64,000 nt of DNA from Streptomyces sp. NBC_00568 (GTDB lineage Bacteria > Actinomycetota > Actinomycetes > Streptomycetales > Streptomycetaceae): NCBI RefSeq assembly GCF_026341855.1, contig NZ_JAPENW010000001.1, positions 2,657,001-2,721,000 on the forward strand, given 5' to 3'. The notes below the pieces were generated by a model, which was given only the letters and a program-made list of their open reading frames with translations, ran no database searches and was not told the DNA's origin. The translations under genes were made by a program, and so were the position numbers. Of the stretch, positions 1 to 9,362 are shown piece after piece; position 1 is the first letter of the stretch; the number at the start of each line of letters is the position of its first letter.

Positions 1-202
1 CGTAGAACCCGAACGCCTGGTTGGCGCACAGCCCGACCGAGGCGAACAGCGCCAGCTGGGTGGCCAGCAGCAGGCCCACACGTCCGCCGACGGACCGCCA
101 GGTGCGCCGGGCGAGCCGGGGCCACCACCACACCGTGCCGACGAACAGCAGTACGGCGAGCAGGACCGCCAGAACCAGCACCTTGTTGCTCGTGAGACCC
201 AT
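1..202 (-). CDS. N-terminus of membrane-anchored alpha/beta-hydrolase-fold esterase (3' end outside window)
   Basis: Only the first 67 codons are visible. They start MGLTSNKVLVLAVLLAVLLF, giving a hydrophobic segment at about residues 8-25, then a WWWPRLARR stretch and a second hydrophobic helix at about 44-60. This topology is that of the N-terminal anchor of actinobacterial esterases of the antigen-85/esterase-D-like family. The gene diverges from the MprF-like gene at 403, the same arrangement I remember for S. coelicolor SCO3396/SCO3397. The catalytic domain lies beyond the window, so the enzymatic call is inference from context. The open frame and the membrane segment are seen directly. 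Confidence 0.62.
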   Translation of the reverse strand, partial: MGLTSNKVLVLAVLLAVLLFVGTVWWWPRLARRTWRSVGGRVGLLLATQLALFASVGLCANQAFGFY

Positions 203-304
203 CGCCTGTTCCCGCCTGCGCTTTCCGCCCGGGCCCGTCCCGCTCCTTCGCGAGTCCTTGCCCTGGACTTTCCTTGCCTTTTGAACCGGCTTTCCGGAGA
301 GGAG

Positions 305-333
305 TGAACCTGTCTCCCCAAGACACCGTCCTA
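305..333 (+). promoter_or_regulatory. sigma-E-type (ECF) promoter of the MprF-like gene
   Basis: TGAACC at 305-310 is followed by exactly 17 nt and then GTCCTA at 328-333. This fits the Streptomyces sigma-E pattern (GAAC, 16-17 nt, cGTCt). Transcription would begin near 340, about 60 nt ahead of the start codon chosen at 403. That excludes the upstream in-frame ATG at 274. Envelope-stress control fits a lipid-modifying enzyme. Confidence 0.6.
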
Positions 334-402
334 GAGGGCGCAATGTCGCCGGATGCCGGATTGGCACCGGGTTCAAGGTCTCTCGCAGAACCACGGGATG
401 CG

Positions 403-2232
403 ATGTCTGTCAGGATAGATGGGGAATTGTCGGGCGAGGTTCCGGGCCGAACAGGCCGGACGCGGCGCATACTCCGCGGTCCGAGCCCCGAGGCCGTCCC
501 CGCCCTGGTCGCCAGGGCCTGCACGCTGGTAGGTCTCCTGGACATCGCCGCGGGCGTCTTCCCGCGCTTCCGTCACAGCCGTATGCACGCCCTCGCGGAG
601 GTGCTGCCCGGCTCGTTCGGCCCGTTCGCCGCGGCGCTCTCGCTCAGCGCCGGAGTGCTCCTGCTGCTGCTCGCCCACGGGCTGCGCCGCCGCAAACGGC
701 GGGCGTGGCGCGCCGCGGTCGCGCTGCTCCCGGCAGGCGCGGCCGCGCAGTTCGCGTACCGCCACTCGTTGATCGGTGTCGTCATCTCGGCCGCGCTGCT
801 CGCACCGCTGCTGCGCCACCGCGATGAGTTCGCGGCGCTGCCCGATCCACGCAGCCGCTGGCGCGCGCTCGCCAACTTCGTTCTCATGGGCGCCGGTTCC
901 CTCGTCCTCGGACTCGTCATCGTCAGCGTCCACGAGAACCGCATGATCGGCGACCCGAGCCTGGCCGACCGGATCAGTCACGTCCTGTACGGCCTGGTCG
1001 GCTTCGAAGGCCCCGTCGACTACGCCGGACCCACCTCCTGGACGGTCGCCTTCTCCCTCGGCGCCCTCGGCTGGCTGACCGCCGTCACCACCGTCTACTT
1101 CGCCTTCCGCCCCGAACACCCCGCCGCCCGCCTCACGGAGGACGACGAGACCCGGTTGCGCGTCCTCCTGGACAGGCACGGCGGCCGCGACTCCCTCGGC
1201 CACTTCGCGCTCCGCCGCGACAAGGCGGTCGTCTTCTCGCCCAGCGGCAAGGCTGCGGTGACCTACCGGGTCGTCTCCGGGGTGATGCTCGCCAGCGGCG
1301 ACCCCATCGGCGACGTGGAGGCCTGGCCCGGTGCGATCGAACGCTTCATGGACGAGGCCAAGGCACACTCCTGGACGCCCGCCGTCATGGGGTGCTCCGA
1401 GACGGGCGGCGAGGTGTGGACCCGCGAGACCGGCCTCGACGCCCTCGAACTGGGGGACGAGGCGGTGGTGGATGTCGCGGATTTCTCCCTCTGCGGACGC
1501 GCGATGCGAAACGTCCGCCAGATGGTGAAGCGCATCGAGCGGGCTGGTTACGAGACGCGGGTACGGCGCATCCGTGACCTCGGCGAGGGAGAACTGGACC
1601 GGATACGGCGCGCCGCGGAGGACTGGCGCGGCACCGACACCGAGCGCGGCTTCTCCATGGCGCTCGGCCGCGTCGGCGACCCGTCCGACGGGAACTGCCT
1701 GATCGCCACGGCGCACAAGACCGACGATCCGCCCGGCCCCTACGGCGACCTGAAGGCCGTCCTGCACTTCGTCCCGTGGGGCACGGACGGTGTGTCGCTC
1801 GACCTCATGCGCCGCGACCGCGCGGCCGACCCCGGCATGAACGAACTCCTCATCGTGGCGGCGCTCCAGGCGTCACCCCGCCTCGGCATCAACCGGATCT
1901 CGCTCAACTTCGCGATGTTCCGCGCGGCGCTCGCCCGCGGCGAGAAGATCGGCGCCGGGCCCGTGCTGCGCGCCTGGCGCGGACTGCTGGTCTTCCTGTC
2001 CCGCTGGTTCCAGATCGAGTCGCTGTACAAGTTCAACGCCAAGTTCCGCCCGCGCTGGGAGCCGCGCTTCGTCGTCTACGGCTCCTCCCGCGATCTCCCC
2101 CGCATCGGCTTCGCCGCCATGCAGGCCGAGGGCTTCGTGACCCTGGCCCTGCCCCGGGTGCTGCGCCGCCGCGCACCGGCTCCGCGTCCGTGCTCGCACG
2201 CGGTGGCGGAGCGGGGGGTGAGAGCGGCGTAG
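403..2232 (+). CDS. MprF-like phosphatidylglycerol lysyltransferase (DUF2156 family), membrane protein
   Basis: The protein has 609 residues. After a short basic N-terminus there are about six membrane helices in the first ~240 residues. The soluble C-terminal half has the DUF2156/LPG-synthase fold, recognisable around SPSGKAAVTYRVVSGVML, GDPIGD and YKFNAKFRPRW. Relatives transfer an amino acid, usually lysine, from charged tRNA to phosphatidylglycerol, lowering membrane negative charge and protecting against cationic peptides. Start: in-frame ATGs exist at 274, 343 and 403. The sigma-E-type promoter at 305-333 rules out 274, and 403 is favoured because MSVRID-type starts occur in homologues I remember. 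There is no lysyl-tRNA synthetase domain. The donor amino acid is not readable from sequence. Confidence 0.8.
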   Translation: MSVRIDGELSGEVPGRTGRTRRILRGPSPEAVPALVARACTLVGLLDIAAGVFPRFRHSRMHALAEVLPGSFGPFAAALSLSAGVLLLLLAHGLRRRKRRAWRAAVALLPAGAAAQFAYRHSLIGVVISAALLAPLLRHRDEFAALPDPRSRWRALANFVLMGAGSLVLGLVIVSVHENRMIGDPSLADRISHVLYGLVGFEGPVDYAGPTSWTVAFSLGALGWLTAVTTVYFAFRPEHPAARLTEDDETRLRVLLDRHGGRDSLGHFALRRDKAVVFSPSGKAAVTYRVVSGVMLASGDPIGDVEAWPGAIERFMDEAKAHSWTPAVMGCSETGGEVWTRETGLDALELGDEAVVDVADFSLCGRAMRNVRQMVKRIERAGYETRVRRIRDLGEGELDRIRRAAEDWRGTDTERGFSMALGRVGDPSDGNCLIATAHKTDDPPGPYGDLKAVLHFVPWGTDGVSLDLMRRDRAADPGMNELLIVAALQASPRLGINRISLNFAMFRAALARGEKIGAGPVLRAWRGLLVFLSRWFQIESLYKFNAKFRPRWEPRFVVYGSSRDLPRIGFAAMQAEGFVTLALPRVLRRRAPAPRPCSHAVAERGVRAA

Positions 2233-2426
2233 CCGGCATGCCGGGCGGCGCCCCGCCGAGGGGCCGTTCGCCGGCCGGGAGGGCCGTGGGGCGGGCGGTG
2301 GGGCGGGAAACGGACCGCGAGGCGGCCGAGGGCCCCGGCGGGCGGGAGGGCCGCACCCGCGTACGGGGAACCGCTGAGACCGGCAGGGGGCGATTCCGCC
2401 CCTCGCGGGAGGCCTAGGCTGGACGT

Positions 2427-3338
2427 ATGAGTATTGAGCGCGGGCGCGGCCGAGTCGCGGGACTGCCGACGTGGGACCGCTGCGCGGTCATGGGGGTCGT
2501 GAACGTCACCCCCGATTCCTTCTCCGACGGCGGCCACTGGTTCGACACGACGGCCGCGGTCAAGCACGGCCTGGAGCTCGTCGCCGAGGGCGCCGACCTC
2601 GTGGACGTGGGCGGTGAGTCCACCCGCCCCGGCGCCACCCGCGTCGACGAGGCGGAGGAGCTCAAGCGCGTCATCCCCGTCGTCCGCGGCCTCGCCTCCG
2701 AGGGCGTCACCGTCTCCGTGGACACCATGCGCGCCTCCGTCGCCGAGCAGTCACTCGCCGCGGGCGCGGCCCTCGTCAACGACGTCAGCGGCGGCCTCGC
2801 CGACCCCGCGATGATCCCGGCCGTCGCGGCCGCGGGCGCCCCCTTCGTGGTCATGCACTGGCGCGGCTTCCTGGCGGGCGGGAACGTCCAGGGGGCGTAC
2901 GAGGACGTGGTCTCCGAAGTCCTCGACGAACTGCACGCACGCGTGGAGGCCGTTCTGGCGGGCGGCATCGCCCCCGACCGCGTCGTCGTCGACCCCGGGC
3001 TCGGTTTCTCCAAGGACCCCGAGCACGACCTGGCCCTCCTCGCCCACCTCGACCGCCTCCGCGCCCTCGGTCACCCCCTGCTGGTCGCGGCCTCCCGCAA
3101 GCGTTTCCTCGGCCGTGTACTGGCCGGTCCCGAGGGCGCCCCGCCACCCGCGCGCGAGCGCGACGCCGCCACGGCCGCCGTCTCGGCGATCGCCGCCCAG
3201 CAGGGCGCCTGGGCGGTCCGCGTGCACGAGGTACGCGCCACCGCCGATGCCGTACGGGTCGCGCGCGCCGTCGAGGGTGCCCGGACCGGCGGGGCGTCGG
3301 ACGCCGCCGGCGGTCCGGCCGCAGAGGGAGCCCGGTGA
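2427..3338 (+). CDS. folP: dihydropteroate synthase
   Basis: Condenses p-aminobenzoate with hydroxymethyl-dihydropterin pyrophosphate in folate synthesis and is the sulfonamide target. The signature strings MGVVNVTPDSFSDGG and DVGGESTRPGA are present near residues 21-35 and 66-76, with VDPGLGFSK and ASRKRFLG further on. The 303-residue length is normal apart from a ~25-residue Ala/Gly-rich tail. ATG at 2427 is the first good start after a 194-nt spacer. The stop codon overlaps the GTG of the next gene, so folP leads a folate operon with folB and folK downstream. Confidence 0.97.
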   Translation: MSIERGRGRVAGLPTWDRCAVMGVVNVTPDSFSDGGHWFDTTAAVKHGLELVAEGADLVDVGGESTRPGATRVDEAEELKRVIPVVRGLASEGVTVSVDTMRASVAEQSLAAGAALVNDVSGGLADPAMIPAVAAAGAPFVVMHWRGFLAGGNVQGAYEDVVSEVLDELHARVEAVLAGGIAPDRVVVDPGLGFSKDPEHDLALLAHLDRLRALGHPLLVAASRKRFLGRVLAGPEGAPPPARERDAATAAVSAIAAQQGAWAVRVHEVRATADAVRVARAVEGARTGGASDAAGGPAAEGAR

Positions 3339-3829
3339 GCACACCGCGTACCGACGTCGAGCAGGTCGAACTCGCCAACACCGCGTTCTACGAGGCGATG
3401 GAACGGGGTGACTTCGAGGAACTGTCCTCGCTGTGGCTGGCCCCGCTGGACACCTCCGACGACGACTTCGAGGGCGAGGGCGCGGTCGTCTCCTGCGTCC
3501 ACCCCGGCTGGCCCGTCCTCAACGGCCGCGGCGAGGTGCTCCGCTCGTACGCGCTGATCATGGCGAACACGGAGTACATCCAGTTCTTCCTCACCGACGT
3601 GCGCGTCTCCGTCTCCGGCGACACGGCCCTGGTCACCTGCACCGAGAACATCCTCAGCGGCGGACCGGCTCCCGACGACAGCGACGAGCTCGGCCCGCTC
3701 GTCGGCCAGCTGGTCGTCGCCACGAACGTGTTCCGCCGTACCGCCGACGGCTGGAAACTCTGGTCCCACCACGCCTCCCCCGTGCTGGCCGAATCCGGCG
3801 AGGAAGAGGACGAGGACACCGCCGGTTGA
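3335..3829 (+). CDS. NTF2/SnoaL-like small alpha+beta barrel protein
   Basis: The 164-residue protein has the cone-shaped NTF2-like pattern: an N-terminal helix carrying TDVEQVELANTAFYEAMERGD, then LSSLWL, WPVLNGRGEVLRSYA, and a closing strand pair ending in NVFRRTADGWKLWSHHASPV. Such proteins are often called DUF4440 or ketosteroid-isomerase-like. No catalytic Asp/His pair can be assigned. The GTG start overlaps the folP stop (GTGA), so it is translationally coupled to folate genes and keeps that position in other Streptomyces. A role in folate metabolism is unproven. The acidic tail (EEEDEDTAG) is probably disordered. Confidence 0.85.
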   Translation: MSTPRTDVEQVELANTAFYEAMERGDFEELSSLWLAPLDTSDDDFEGEGAVVSCVHPGWPVLNGRGEVLRSYALIMANTEYIQFFLTDVRVSVSGDTALVTCTENILSGGPAPDDSDELGPLVGQLVVATNVFRRTADGWKLWSHHASPVLAESGEEEDEDTAG

Positions 3830-4075
3830 GTGGGTATACGGCCCGCGGGGACCAATAGGTGGTTGGAATCACCAGCCCGGGGTAGGGGCGGCTACCAACC
3901 CGTGAGCCGCCGTGTTCCCCAGGGGAAACGCCCGGTGAAGCCTCGTGGCCTTCGCCCGGCGCCCGCCTCCGTGGGCGAACGTTGTCAGTGCCCGCAGGTA
4001 GATTCGTTCGAGGCCGGTGTGCCGACCGCATTCGGCGCACAACGGCCGTCACCGACGATTGCAGGAGTGATTCGC

Positions 4076-4435
4076 GTGGATCGTGTCGCGCTGCGCGGCC
4101 TCAAGGCCCGCGGGCACCACGGCGTCTTCCAGAAGGAACGCGAGGAGGGCCAGACCTTCATCGTGGACCTGACGCTGGGCCTGGACACCCGGCCGGCCGC
4201 GGCCGACGACGACCTGGCGAAGACCGTGCACTACGGCATCGTCGCGGAGGAGGTCGTCGCCGTCGTCGAGGGCGAGCCCGTCGATCTCATCGAGACGCTC
4301 GCCGAGCGCATCGCCCAGACGTGTCTCAAGCACGACGAGGTCCACGAGGTCGAGGTCTGCGTCCACAAACCGGACGCGCCGATCACGGTCCCCTTCGACG
4401 ACGTGACCGTCACCATCATCCGGAGCCGAGTATGA
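4076..4435 (+). CDS. folB: dihydroneopterin aldolase
   Basis: Cleaves 7,8-dihydroneopterin to hydroxymethyl-dihydropterin and glycolaldehyde. The 119-residue chain MDRVALRGLKARGHHGVF has the family N-terminus, then QTFIVDLTLGLD and a C-terminal VHKPDAPI, matching the tunnel-fold octamer family (~120 residues). GTG at 4076 is preceded by GCAGGAG at 4061-4067. An in-frame GTG at 4067 overlaps that ribosome-binding site and is rejected, as are longer upstream extensions. The stop overlaps the folK start (ATGA). The 246-nt spacer after the NTF2-like gene probably contains an additional promoter. Confidence 0.96.
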   Translation: MDRVALRGLKARGHHGVFQKEREEGQTFIVDLTLGLDTRPAAADDDLAKTVHYGIVAEEVVAVVEGEPVDLIETLAERIAQTCLKHDEVHEVEVCVHKPDAPITVPFDDVTVTIIRSRV

Positions 4436-5043
4436 CCGCGTCCTTCACCGAGGGTCAGAGCGACCCGACCGTCCAGCCGGTGCCCGCCTCCGTGGTCGAG
4501 CAGGTGGACGCCGCGGACACGACCCTGTCCAACCCCAGGCGCGCGGTGATCTCCCTCGGTTCGAACCTGGGCAACCGCCTGGAGACGCTCCAGGGCGCCA
4601 TCGACGCCCTGGAGGACACCCCGGGCGTCCGGGTCAAAGCAGTCTCCCCCGTCTACGAGACGGAGCCGTGGGGCGTCGAACCGGGCAGCCAGCCGTCGTA
4701 CTTCAACGCGGTCGTGGTGCTCAGGACCACCCTCCCCCCGTCCTCGCTCCTGGAGCGGGCGCACGCGGTCGAGGAGGCCTTCCACCGCGTCCGGGACGAG
4801 CGCTGGGGCCCGCGCACGATCGACGTGGACATCGTGGCCTACGCCGACGTCGTCTCCGACGACCCGGTACTGACCCTCCCTCACCCCCGCGCCCACGAGC
4901 GGGCCTTCGTGCTCGCCCCCTGGCACGACGTGGATCCCGAGGCCCAGCTCCCCGGCCGCGGCGCCGTCGCCCAGCTCCTGGCCGCCGTCACCCGGGACGG
5001 CGTCACGGCCCGCCCCGACCTGGAACTCCGGCTGCCCGAGTAG
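4432..5043 (+). CDS. folK: 2-amino-4-hydroxy-6-hydroxymethyldihydropteridine pyrophosphokinase (HPPK)
   Basis: Transfers pyrophosphate from ATP to hydroxymethyl-dihydropterin, making the FolP substrate. After a ~36-residue non-conserved N-terminal extension the HPPK domain begins at AVISLGSNLGNR, with YETEPWG, YFNAVV, and the signature RDERWGPRTIDVDIV followed by LPHPRAHERAFVL. There are 203 residues in total, slightly long because of the extension. ATG overlaps the folB TGA by 4 nt, so translation is coupled. Confidence 0.97.
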   Translation: MTASFTEGQSDPTVQPVPASVVEQVDAADTTLSNPRRAVISLGSNLGNRLETLQGAIDALEDTPGVRVKAVSPVYETEPWGVEPGSQPSYFNAVVVLRTTLPPSSLLERAHAVEEAFHRVRDERWGPRTIDVDIVAYADVVSDDPVLTLPHPRAHERAFVLAPWHDVDPEAQLPGRGAVAQLLAAVTRDGVTARPDLELRLPE

Positions 5044-5120
5044 TCGTTAAGGTCAAGACGACCACACGCCGGCCGGCCCGACACAGGCCCCGGCCACAGG
5101 CGGGCTACCGAAGGGGCATC

Positions 5121-5609
5121 GTGAAAGAGCTGCGCATCAGGACACTGGCCGCCGTGTTCGTGGTGGCCGGAGTGCTGTCCTGGGCGGGCGCCCGCCTGTG
5201 GGCCGCGGTGGGCACGCTGCCCCGGGTCCCGCTGGCCGCCCCCATCGTCCTGGCCCTGATCGCGATCGTCCTTCTCGCGACGGCACTCTCACTGCGGGCC
5301 CGCCTCAAGGCGCAGCGTGAGCGCCGCCCCGGTGCCAAGGGCGTCGATCCGCTGATGGCCGCCCGCGCGGTCGTCTTCGGCCAGGCGAGCGCCCTGGTGG
5401 CCGCCCTGGTGGCGGGCATGTACGGCGGCACGGGCGTGTTCCTCCTGGAATCCCTGGAGGTCCCCGCCCGCCGCGACCAGGCCATCTACGCAGGCCTCTC
5501 CGTCGTCGCCGGAATCGGCGTGATAGCGGCGGCCTTCTTCCTGGAGCGCGTCTGCAAGCTCCCGGAGGACGACGACGAGCACCACGGCGGCGTCGCTCCG
5601 GTGGCCTAG
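5121..5609 (+). CDS. DUF3180 four-helix membrane protein
   Basis: This 162-residue integral membrane protein has hydrophobic segments at about residues 8-28, 38-58, 82-105 and 120-142. The basic loop RLKAQRERRPGAKGVDPLMAA-type sequence lies between the second and third helices, and the C-terminus is acidic and His-rich. It matches the actinobacterial DUF3180 family, conserved next to folK. GTG at 5121 follows the spacer sequence AAGGGGCATC. Function is unknown; co-transcription with the fol genes is likely (77-nt gap). Confidence 0.85.
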   Translation: MKELRIRTLAAVFVVAGVLSWAGARLWAAVGTLPRVPLAAPIVLALIAIVLLATALSLRARLKAQRERRPGAKGVDPLMAARAVVFGQASALVAALVAGMYGGTGVFLLESLEVPARRDQAIYAGLSVVAGIGVIAAAFFLERVCKLPEDDDEHHGGVAPVA

Positions 5610-5619
5610 GGGCCCGAAA

Positions 5620-5641
5620 GCAGGCCCGCCTGTGGGCCTGC
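5620..5641. terminator. bidirectional hairpin between DUF3180 gene and folE
   Basis: GCAGGCCC and GGGCCTGC form a perfect 8-bp stem around a 6-nt loop in the 48-nt gap between two convergent genes. Confidence 0.6.
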
Positions 5642-5657
5642 CCGGCGTCCGTCCCGG

Positions 5658-6263
5658 CTAGCGGGCCATGATGAGGCTCATCGCCTCGTTGCGCGTCGCG
5701 GCGTCCCGCAGCTGTCCGCGCACCGCCGACGTGATGGTCTTCGCGCCCGGCTTGCGGATGCCGCGCATGGACATGCACATGTGCTCGCACTCGACGACCA
5801 CGATCACACCGCGCGGCTCCAGGATCTCCATCAGGGAGTCCGCGATCTGTGTCGTCAGCCGCTCCTGCACCTGGGGGCGCCGGGCGTAGACGTCGACCAG
5901 GCGGGCCAGCTTGGACAGGCCGGTGATCTTGCCGCTGGTGGCCGGGATGTAGCCCACGTGCGCGACCCCCCTGAACGGCACCAGATGGTGTTCACAGGTG
6001 CTGAAGACCTCGATGTCCTTCACCAGGACCATCTCGTCGTGTCCGAGGTCGAACGTCGTCGTCAGCACGTCCTCGGGCTGCTGCCACAGGCCCGCGAATA
6101 TCTCCTTGTACGCCCGCGCCACCCGCCCCGGCGTCTCCCTCAGGCCCTCGCGGTCCGGGTCCTCGCCGACAGCGATCAGGAGCTCCCGTACGGCGTTCTC
6201 GGCACGCTTCTCGTCGAACTCTCCGATAACTCCCTCGCCGTCCAGCGTCACGGGGTCGGTCAT
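5658..6263 (-). CDS. folE: GTP cyclohydrolase I
   Basis: Converts GTP to dihydroneopterin triphosphate, the first step of folate synthesis. The 201-residue protein carries the zinc/active-site elements [13 protein letters not shown] (Cys and His ligands), VHVGYIP-like [26 protein letters not shown] and the second-shell VECEHMCM. Start ATG at 6263 follows GAGGACC. A longer in-frame extension upstream would run across the ftsH terminator and is rejected. It lies convergent to the folP-folK cluster and downstream of ftsH, separated from it by a strong terminator, so it probably has its own promoter in 6264-6328. Confidence 0.97.
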   Translation of the reverse strand: MTDPVTLDGEGVIGEFDEKRAENAVRELLIAVGEDPDREGLRETPGRVARAYKEIFAGLWQQPEDVLTTTFDLGHDEMVLVKDIEVFSTCEHHLVPFRGVAHVGYIPATSGKITGLSKLARLVDVYARRPQVQERLTTQIADSLMEILEPRGVIVVVECEHMCMSMRGIRKPGAKTITSAVRGQLRDAATRNEAMSLIMAR

Positions 6264-6328
6264 CTGGTCCTCGTTCCTGTGGATCCTGCGCGTGCCTCGA
6301 CGCGTCCAAAAGGTGCGGGCACACGAAA

Positions 6329-6368
6329 ATGCCGCGCCCCCCAGGCTAGAACCTGGGGGGCGCGGCAT
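6329..6368 (-). terminator. rho-independent terminator of ftsH
   Basis: There is a 17-bp perfect inverted repeat (6329-6345 against 6352-6368) with a 6-nt loop. On the minus strand it is followed by ATTTT, giving the classical GC stem plus U-run. Confidence 0.85.
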
Positions 6369-6408
6369 ACATTCCGGGCCTGGTGAGGCGGCCGGGAGCC
6401 GAACGATG

Positions 6409-8436
6409 TCAGCTCTCGGTGCGGTCCTCCGGGGCCGCGTCCGCCGCCGGGACGGACTCCGTCGCGGCGGCGATGGCCGCCGCCGAGCCGTTCGCCCCGT
6501 TCGTCAGTGACAGCTCCTTGGGGGAGAGCACCGGCGGGCGGGTGGACGGCGTGCGACGGGAGGAGCCGGTCCACGCGGGGCGGGCCGGGCGCTTCACGAT
6601 GGGAGCGAAGACCTCGGCGATCTGCTCCTTGCTCAGCGTCTCCTTCTCCAGCAGCTGGAGCACCAGCGCGTCGAGGACGTCACGGTTCTCGACCAGGATT
6701 TCCCAGGCCTCGTTGTGCGCGTTCTCGATGAGCTTCTTGACCTCTTCGTCGACGAGCGCGGCGACCTCTTCCGAGTAGTCGCGCGGGTGCGACATCTCCC
6801 GGCCCAGGAAGGGCTCGGTGTTGTCGCCGCCGAACTTGATCGCGCCCAGACGCTCGGTCATGCCGTACTGCGTGACCATCGCGCGAGCGGTGGTCGTGGC
6901 CTTCTCGATGTCGTTCGCGGCGCCGGTGGTCGGGTCGTGGAAGACGAGCTCCTCCGCCGCGCGGCCGCCCAGCATGTACGCGAGCTGGTCCAGCATCTCG
7001 TTGCGCGTGGTGGAGTACTTGTCCTCGTCCGGCAGGACCATCGTGTAGCCGAGGGCACGGCCGCGCGAGAGGATCGTGATCTTGTGGACCGGGTCGGAGT
7101 TCGGAGAAGCCGCCGCGACCAGGGCGTGGCCGCCCTCGTGGTACGCGGTGATCTTCTTCTCCTTGTCCGACATGATCCGGGTCCGCTTCTGCGGGCCCGC
7201 GACCACACGGTCGATCGCCTCGTCCAGCATGGAGTTGTCGATCAGCTTCTGGTTGCTGCGCGCGGTGAGCAGCGCCGCTTCGTTCAGCACGTTCGACAGG
7301 TCGGCACCCGTGAAGCCGGGGGTCCGACGCGCCACAGCGGACAGGTCGACGTCCGGAGCGACCGGCTTGCCCTTCTGGTGGACCTTGAGGATCTCCAGAC
7401 GGCCCTGCATGTCCGGGCGGTCGACCGCGATCTGGCGGTCGAAGCGGCCGGGGCGCAGGAGGGCCGGGTCGAGGATGTCGGGCCGGTTCGTGGCGGCGAT
7501 CAGGATGACGCCGCCCTTCACGTCGAAGCCGTCCATCTCGACGAGCAGCTGGTTGAGGGTCTGCTCGCGCTCGTCGTGACCACCGCCGAGGCCGGCGCCG
7601 CGGTGGCGGCCGACCGCGTCGATCTCGTCGACGAAGACGATCGCCGGAGCGTTCGCCTTGGCCTGCTCGAACAGGTCACGGACTCGGGAGGCACCGACAC
7701 CGACGAACATCTCGACGAAGTCGGAACCGGAGATGGAGTAGAAGGGAACGCCGGCCTCACCCGCGACGGCGCGTGCGAGCAGCGTCTTGCCCGTACCAGG
7801 AGGCCCGTAGAGCAGGACGCCCTTGGGGATCTTCGCTCCGACGGCCTGGAACTTCGCCGGCTCCTGGAGGAACTCCTTGATCTCGTGGAGCTCTTCGACA
7901 GCCTCGTCCGAGCCCGCGACGTCCGCGAACGTCGTCTTCGGGGTGTCCTTGGTGATGAGCTTCGCCTTGGACTTCCCGAAGTTCATGACCCGGGAGCCGC
8001 CGCCCTGCATCTGATTCATCAGGAACAGGAAGACGACGACGATGAGGACGAAGGGAAGCAGAGACAGCAGGATGCCCACGAAGGGGTTCTGCTTGGACGG
8101 CGAGACGGTGTAGCCGTCCGGGATCTGCTTGTTCTCGTATTTGTTCTGGAGTGTGCTGGCCAGGGACACGCCCTGGTCGCCGATGTAGCTCGCCTGGATC
8201 TTCGAGCTGCCGTCAACCTTCTCGCCGTCCTTCAGCGAGACCTTGATGACCTGCTCGTCGCCAGTGGTGATCTTGGCCGACTCGACCTGGTTGTCGTTGA
8301 TCGCCTTGACGACCTGGCCGGTGTCCACCGTCTTGTAGCCGCCGGACGAACCGACGACCTGCATCAACACGACCACGGCAAGGACGGCCAGCACGATCCA
8401 CATGACCGGCCCACGGAAGTATCGCTTCACGTCCAT
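6409..8436 (-). CDS. ftsH: ATP-dependent zinc metalloprotease FtsH
   Basis: Membrane-anchored AAA+ protease for quality control of membrane and regulatory proteins. In order: an N-terminal helix ([16 protein letters not shown]), a periplasmic-type domain of ~85 residues, a second helix ([18 protein letters not shown]), an AAA+ module with Walker [19 protein letters not shown] and SRH-type [11 protein letters not shown], then the peptidase site HEGGHA and the downstream Glu/Asp ligand region. The C-terminal ~50 residues are Pro/Ser/Ala-rich and disordered. I chose ATG at 8436 ([10 protein letters not shown]), where the conserved sequence begins. An in-frame ATG at 8472 adds 12 residues and neither has a clear ribosome-binding site. 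Confidence 0.95.
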   Translation of the reverse strand: MDVKRYFRGPVMWIVLAVLAVVVLMQVVGSSGGYKTVDTGQVVKAINDNQVESAKITTGDEQVIKVSLKDGEKVDGSSKIQASYIGDQGVSLASTLQNKYENKQIPDGYTVSPSKQNPFVGILLSLLPFVLIVVVFLFLMNQMQGGGSRVMNFGKSKAKLITKDTPKTTFADVAGSDEAVEELHEIKEFLQEPAKFQAVGAKIPKGVLLYGPPGTGKTLLARAVAGEAGVPFYSISGSDFVEMFVGVGASRVRDLFEQAKANAPAIVFVDEIDAVGRHRGAGLGGGHDEREQTLNQLLVEMDGFDVKGGVILIAATNRPDILDPALLRPGRFDRQIAVDRPDMQGRLEILKVHQKGKPVAPDVDLSAVARRTPGFTGADLSNVLNEAALLTARSNQKLIDNSMLDEAIDRVVAGPQKRTRIMSDKEKKITAYHEGGHALVAAASPNSDPVHKITILSRGRALGYTMVLPDEDKYSTTRNEMLDQLAYMLGGRAAEELVFHDPTTGAANDIEKATTTARAMVTQYGMTERLGAIKFGGDNTEPFLGREMSHPRDYSEEVAALVDEEVKKLIENAHNEAWEILVENRDVLDALVLQLLEKETLSKEQIAEVFAPIVKRPARPAWTGSSRRTPSTRPPVLSPKELSLTNGANGSAAAIAAATESVPAADAAPEDRTES

Positions 8437-8609
8437 CCATACGGAGCGGAGCCGCCCCGTCCCTCCTGCCATAGTGAGTTTGATAAAGACTGTTCTTCGG
8501 ACGGTACCCCAGCATTGTCACCCGAAGCCGCAGGGGACTGCTGGCAATCCCGTCCACGCATGCTCCAACGGCGGGAAACCCGCTGGGGTTCCCGAACGTC
8601 CTGGAAGGA

Positions 8610-8639
8610 CTGAGCCGCCCTCAGAAAGGGGGCGCTCAG
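8610..8639 (-). terminator. hairpin overlapping the hpt stop codon
   Basis: CTGAGC/GCTCAG arms extended by GCCC/GGGC, with one bulge, enclose an 8-9-nt loop. The hpt TGA sits in the first arm. Probably a terminator or attenuator separating hpt from ftsH. Confidence 0.4.
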
Positions 8640-9196
8640 CCGCCGTAGACGTGAGGCGCGAGCGTACCGACGAACGGGAGGTTGCGGTACTTCTCGGCGT
8701 AGTCCAGGCCGTACCCGATGACGAACTCGTTCGGGATGTCGAAGCCGACCCACTCCACGTCGATCGCGACCTTGGCCGCGTCCGGCTTGCGCAGCAGCGT
8801 GCACACCTTGAGCGAGGCGGGCTCGCGGGAGCCGAGGTTGGAGATCAGCCAGGACAGGGTCAGCCCTGAGTCGATGATGTCCTCGACGATCAGGACGTGC
8901 TTGCCCTTGATGTCGGTGTCGAGGTCCTTGAGAATCCGCACCACGCCGGAGGACTGGGTGCCCGCGCCGTACGACGACACGGCCATCCAGTCCATGGTGA
9001 CGGGGGTGGACAGCGCACGCGCGAGGTCCGCCATGACCATCACGGCGCCCTTGAGCACTCCGACGATCAGCAGGTCCTTGCCCGCGTACTCCGCGTCGAT
9101 CTTCGCGGCCAGCTCGACCAGCTTCGCGTCGATCTCTTCCTTGGTGATGAGCACCGACTTGAGGTCGGTGCCCATGTCTTTCGCGTCCACCCGCAT
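8636..9196 (-). CDS. hpt: hypoxanthine phosphoribosyltransferase
   Basis: Salvages hypoxanthine and guanine with PRPP to IMP and GMP. The 186-residue type I PRTase shows [20 protein letters not shown], the flexible loop region [11 protein letters not shown], the PRPP-binding motif [14 protein letters not shown] and the C-terminal purine pocket [23 protein letters not shown] at 9196 is used; a GTG immediately before it (9199) is equally possible. It stands between tilS and ftsH in the same orientation, an arrangement widely conserved in Gram-positive bacteria. Confidence 0.96.
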   Translation of the reverse strand: MRVDAKDMGTDLKSVLITKEEIDAKLVELAAKIDAEYAGKDLLIVGVLKGAVMVMADLARALSTPVTMDWMAVSSYGAGTQSSGVVRILKDLDTDIKGKHVLIVEDIIDSGLTLSWLISNLGSREPASLKVCTLLRKPDAAKVAIDVEWVGFDIPNEFVIGYGLDYAEKYRNLPFVGTLAPHVYGG

Positions 9197-9322
9197 CACT
9201 TTCGGTCGTCCGTCCCACTTTTTTGGGCTCGTTCACCTACGGGGCGCCTGTGTTGGCGGCGGTCCCCTTCGGCTCACCCGCGCACGGCCGGTCGGACCGC
9301 CCGCGACCCGAGTGAAGGGGTC

Positions 9323-9348
9323 CCGGGGAGCCGCGTGAGCGGCCCCGG
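9323..9348 (-). terminator. hairpin after tilS
   Basis: CCGGGG...CCGC pairs with GCGGCCCCGG around GTGA, with a one- to two-base bulge, in the spacer between tilS and hpt. Confidence 0.4.
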
Positions 9349-9362
9349 TGCAGGGTCCGGTT

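Noticed and set aside
274..402. Longer N-terminus for the MprF-like protein
   Set aside because: It would begin upstream of, and read through, the sigma-E-type promoter at 305-333, and the extra residues are not membrane-protein-like.
373..1767. 464-codon open frame antisense to the MprF-like gene
   Set aside because: High G+C shadow frame: compositionally Arg/Ala/Gly/Val noise, no ribosome-binding site, and opposite a protein with clear domain motifs.
3830..4075. Upstream in-frame extension of folB, and a sigma-B-like promoter (GGTTG...GGGTAG near 3863-3887)
   Set aside because: The extension covers the folB ribosome-binding site and has no conservation. The promoter match is too weak to report as a feature.
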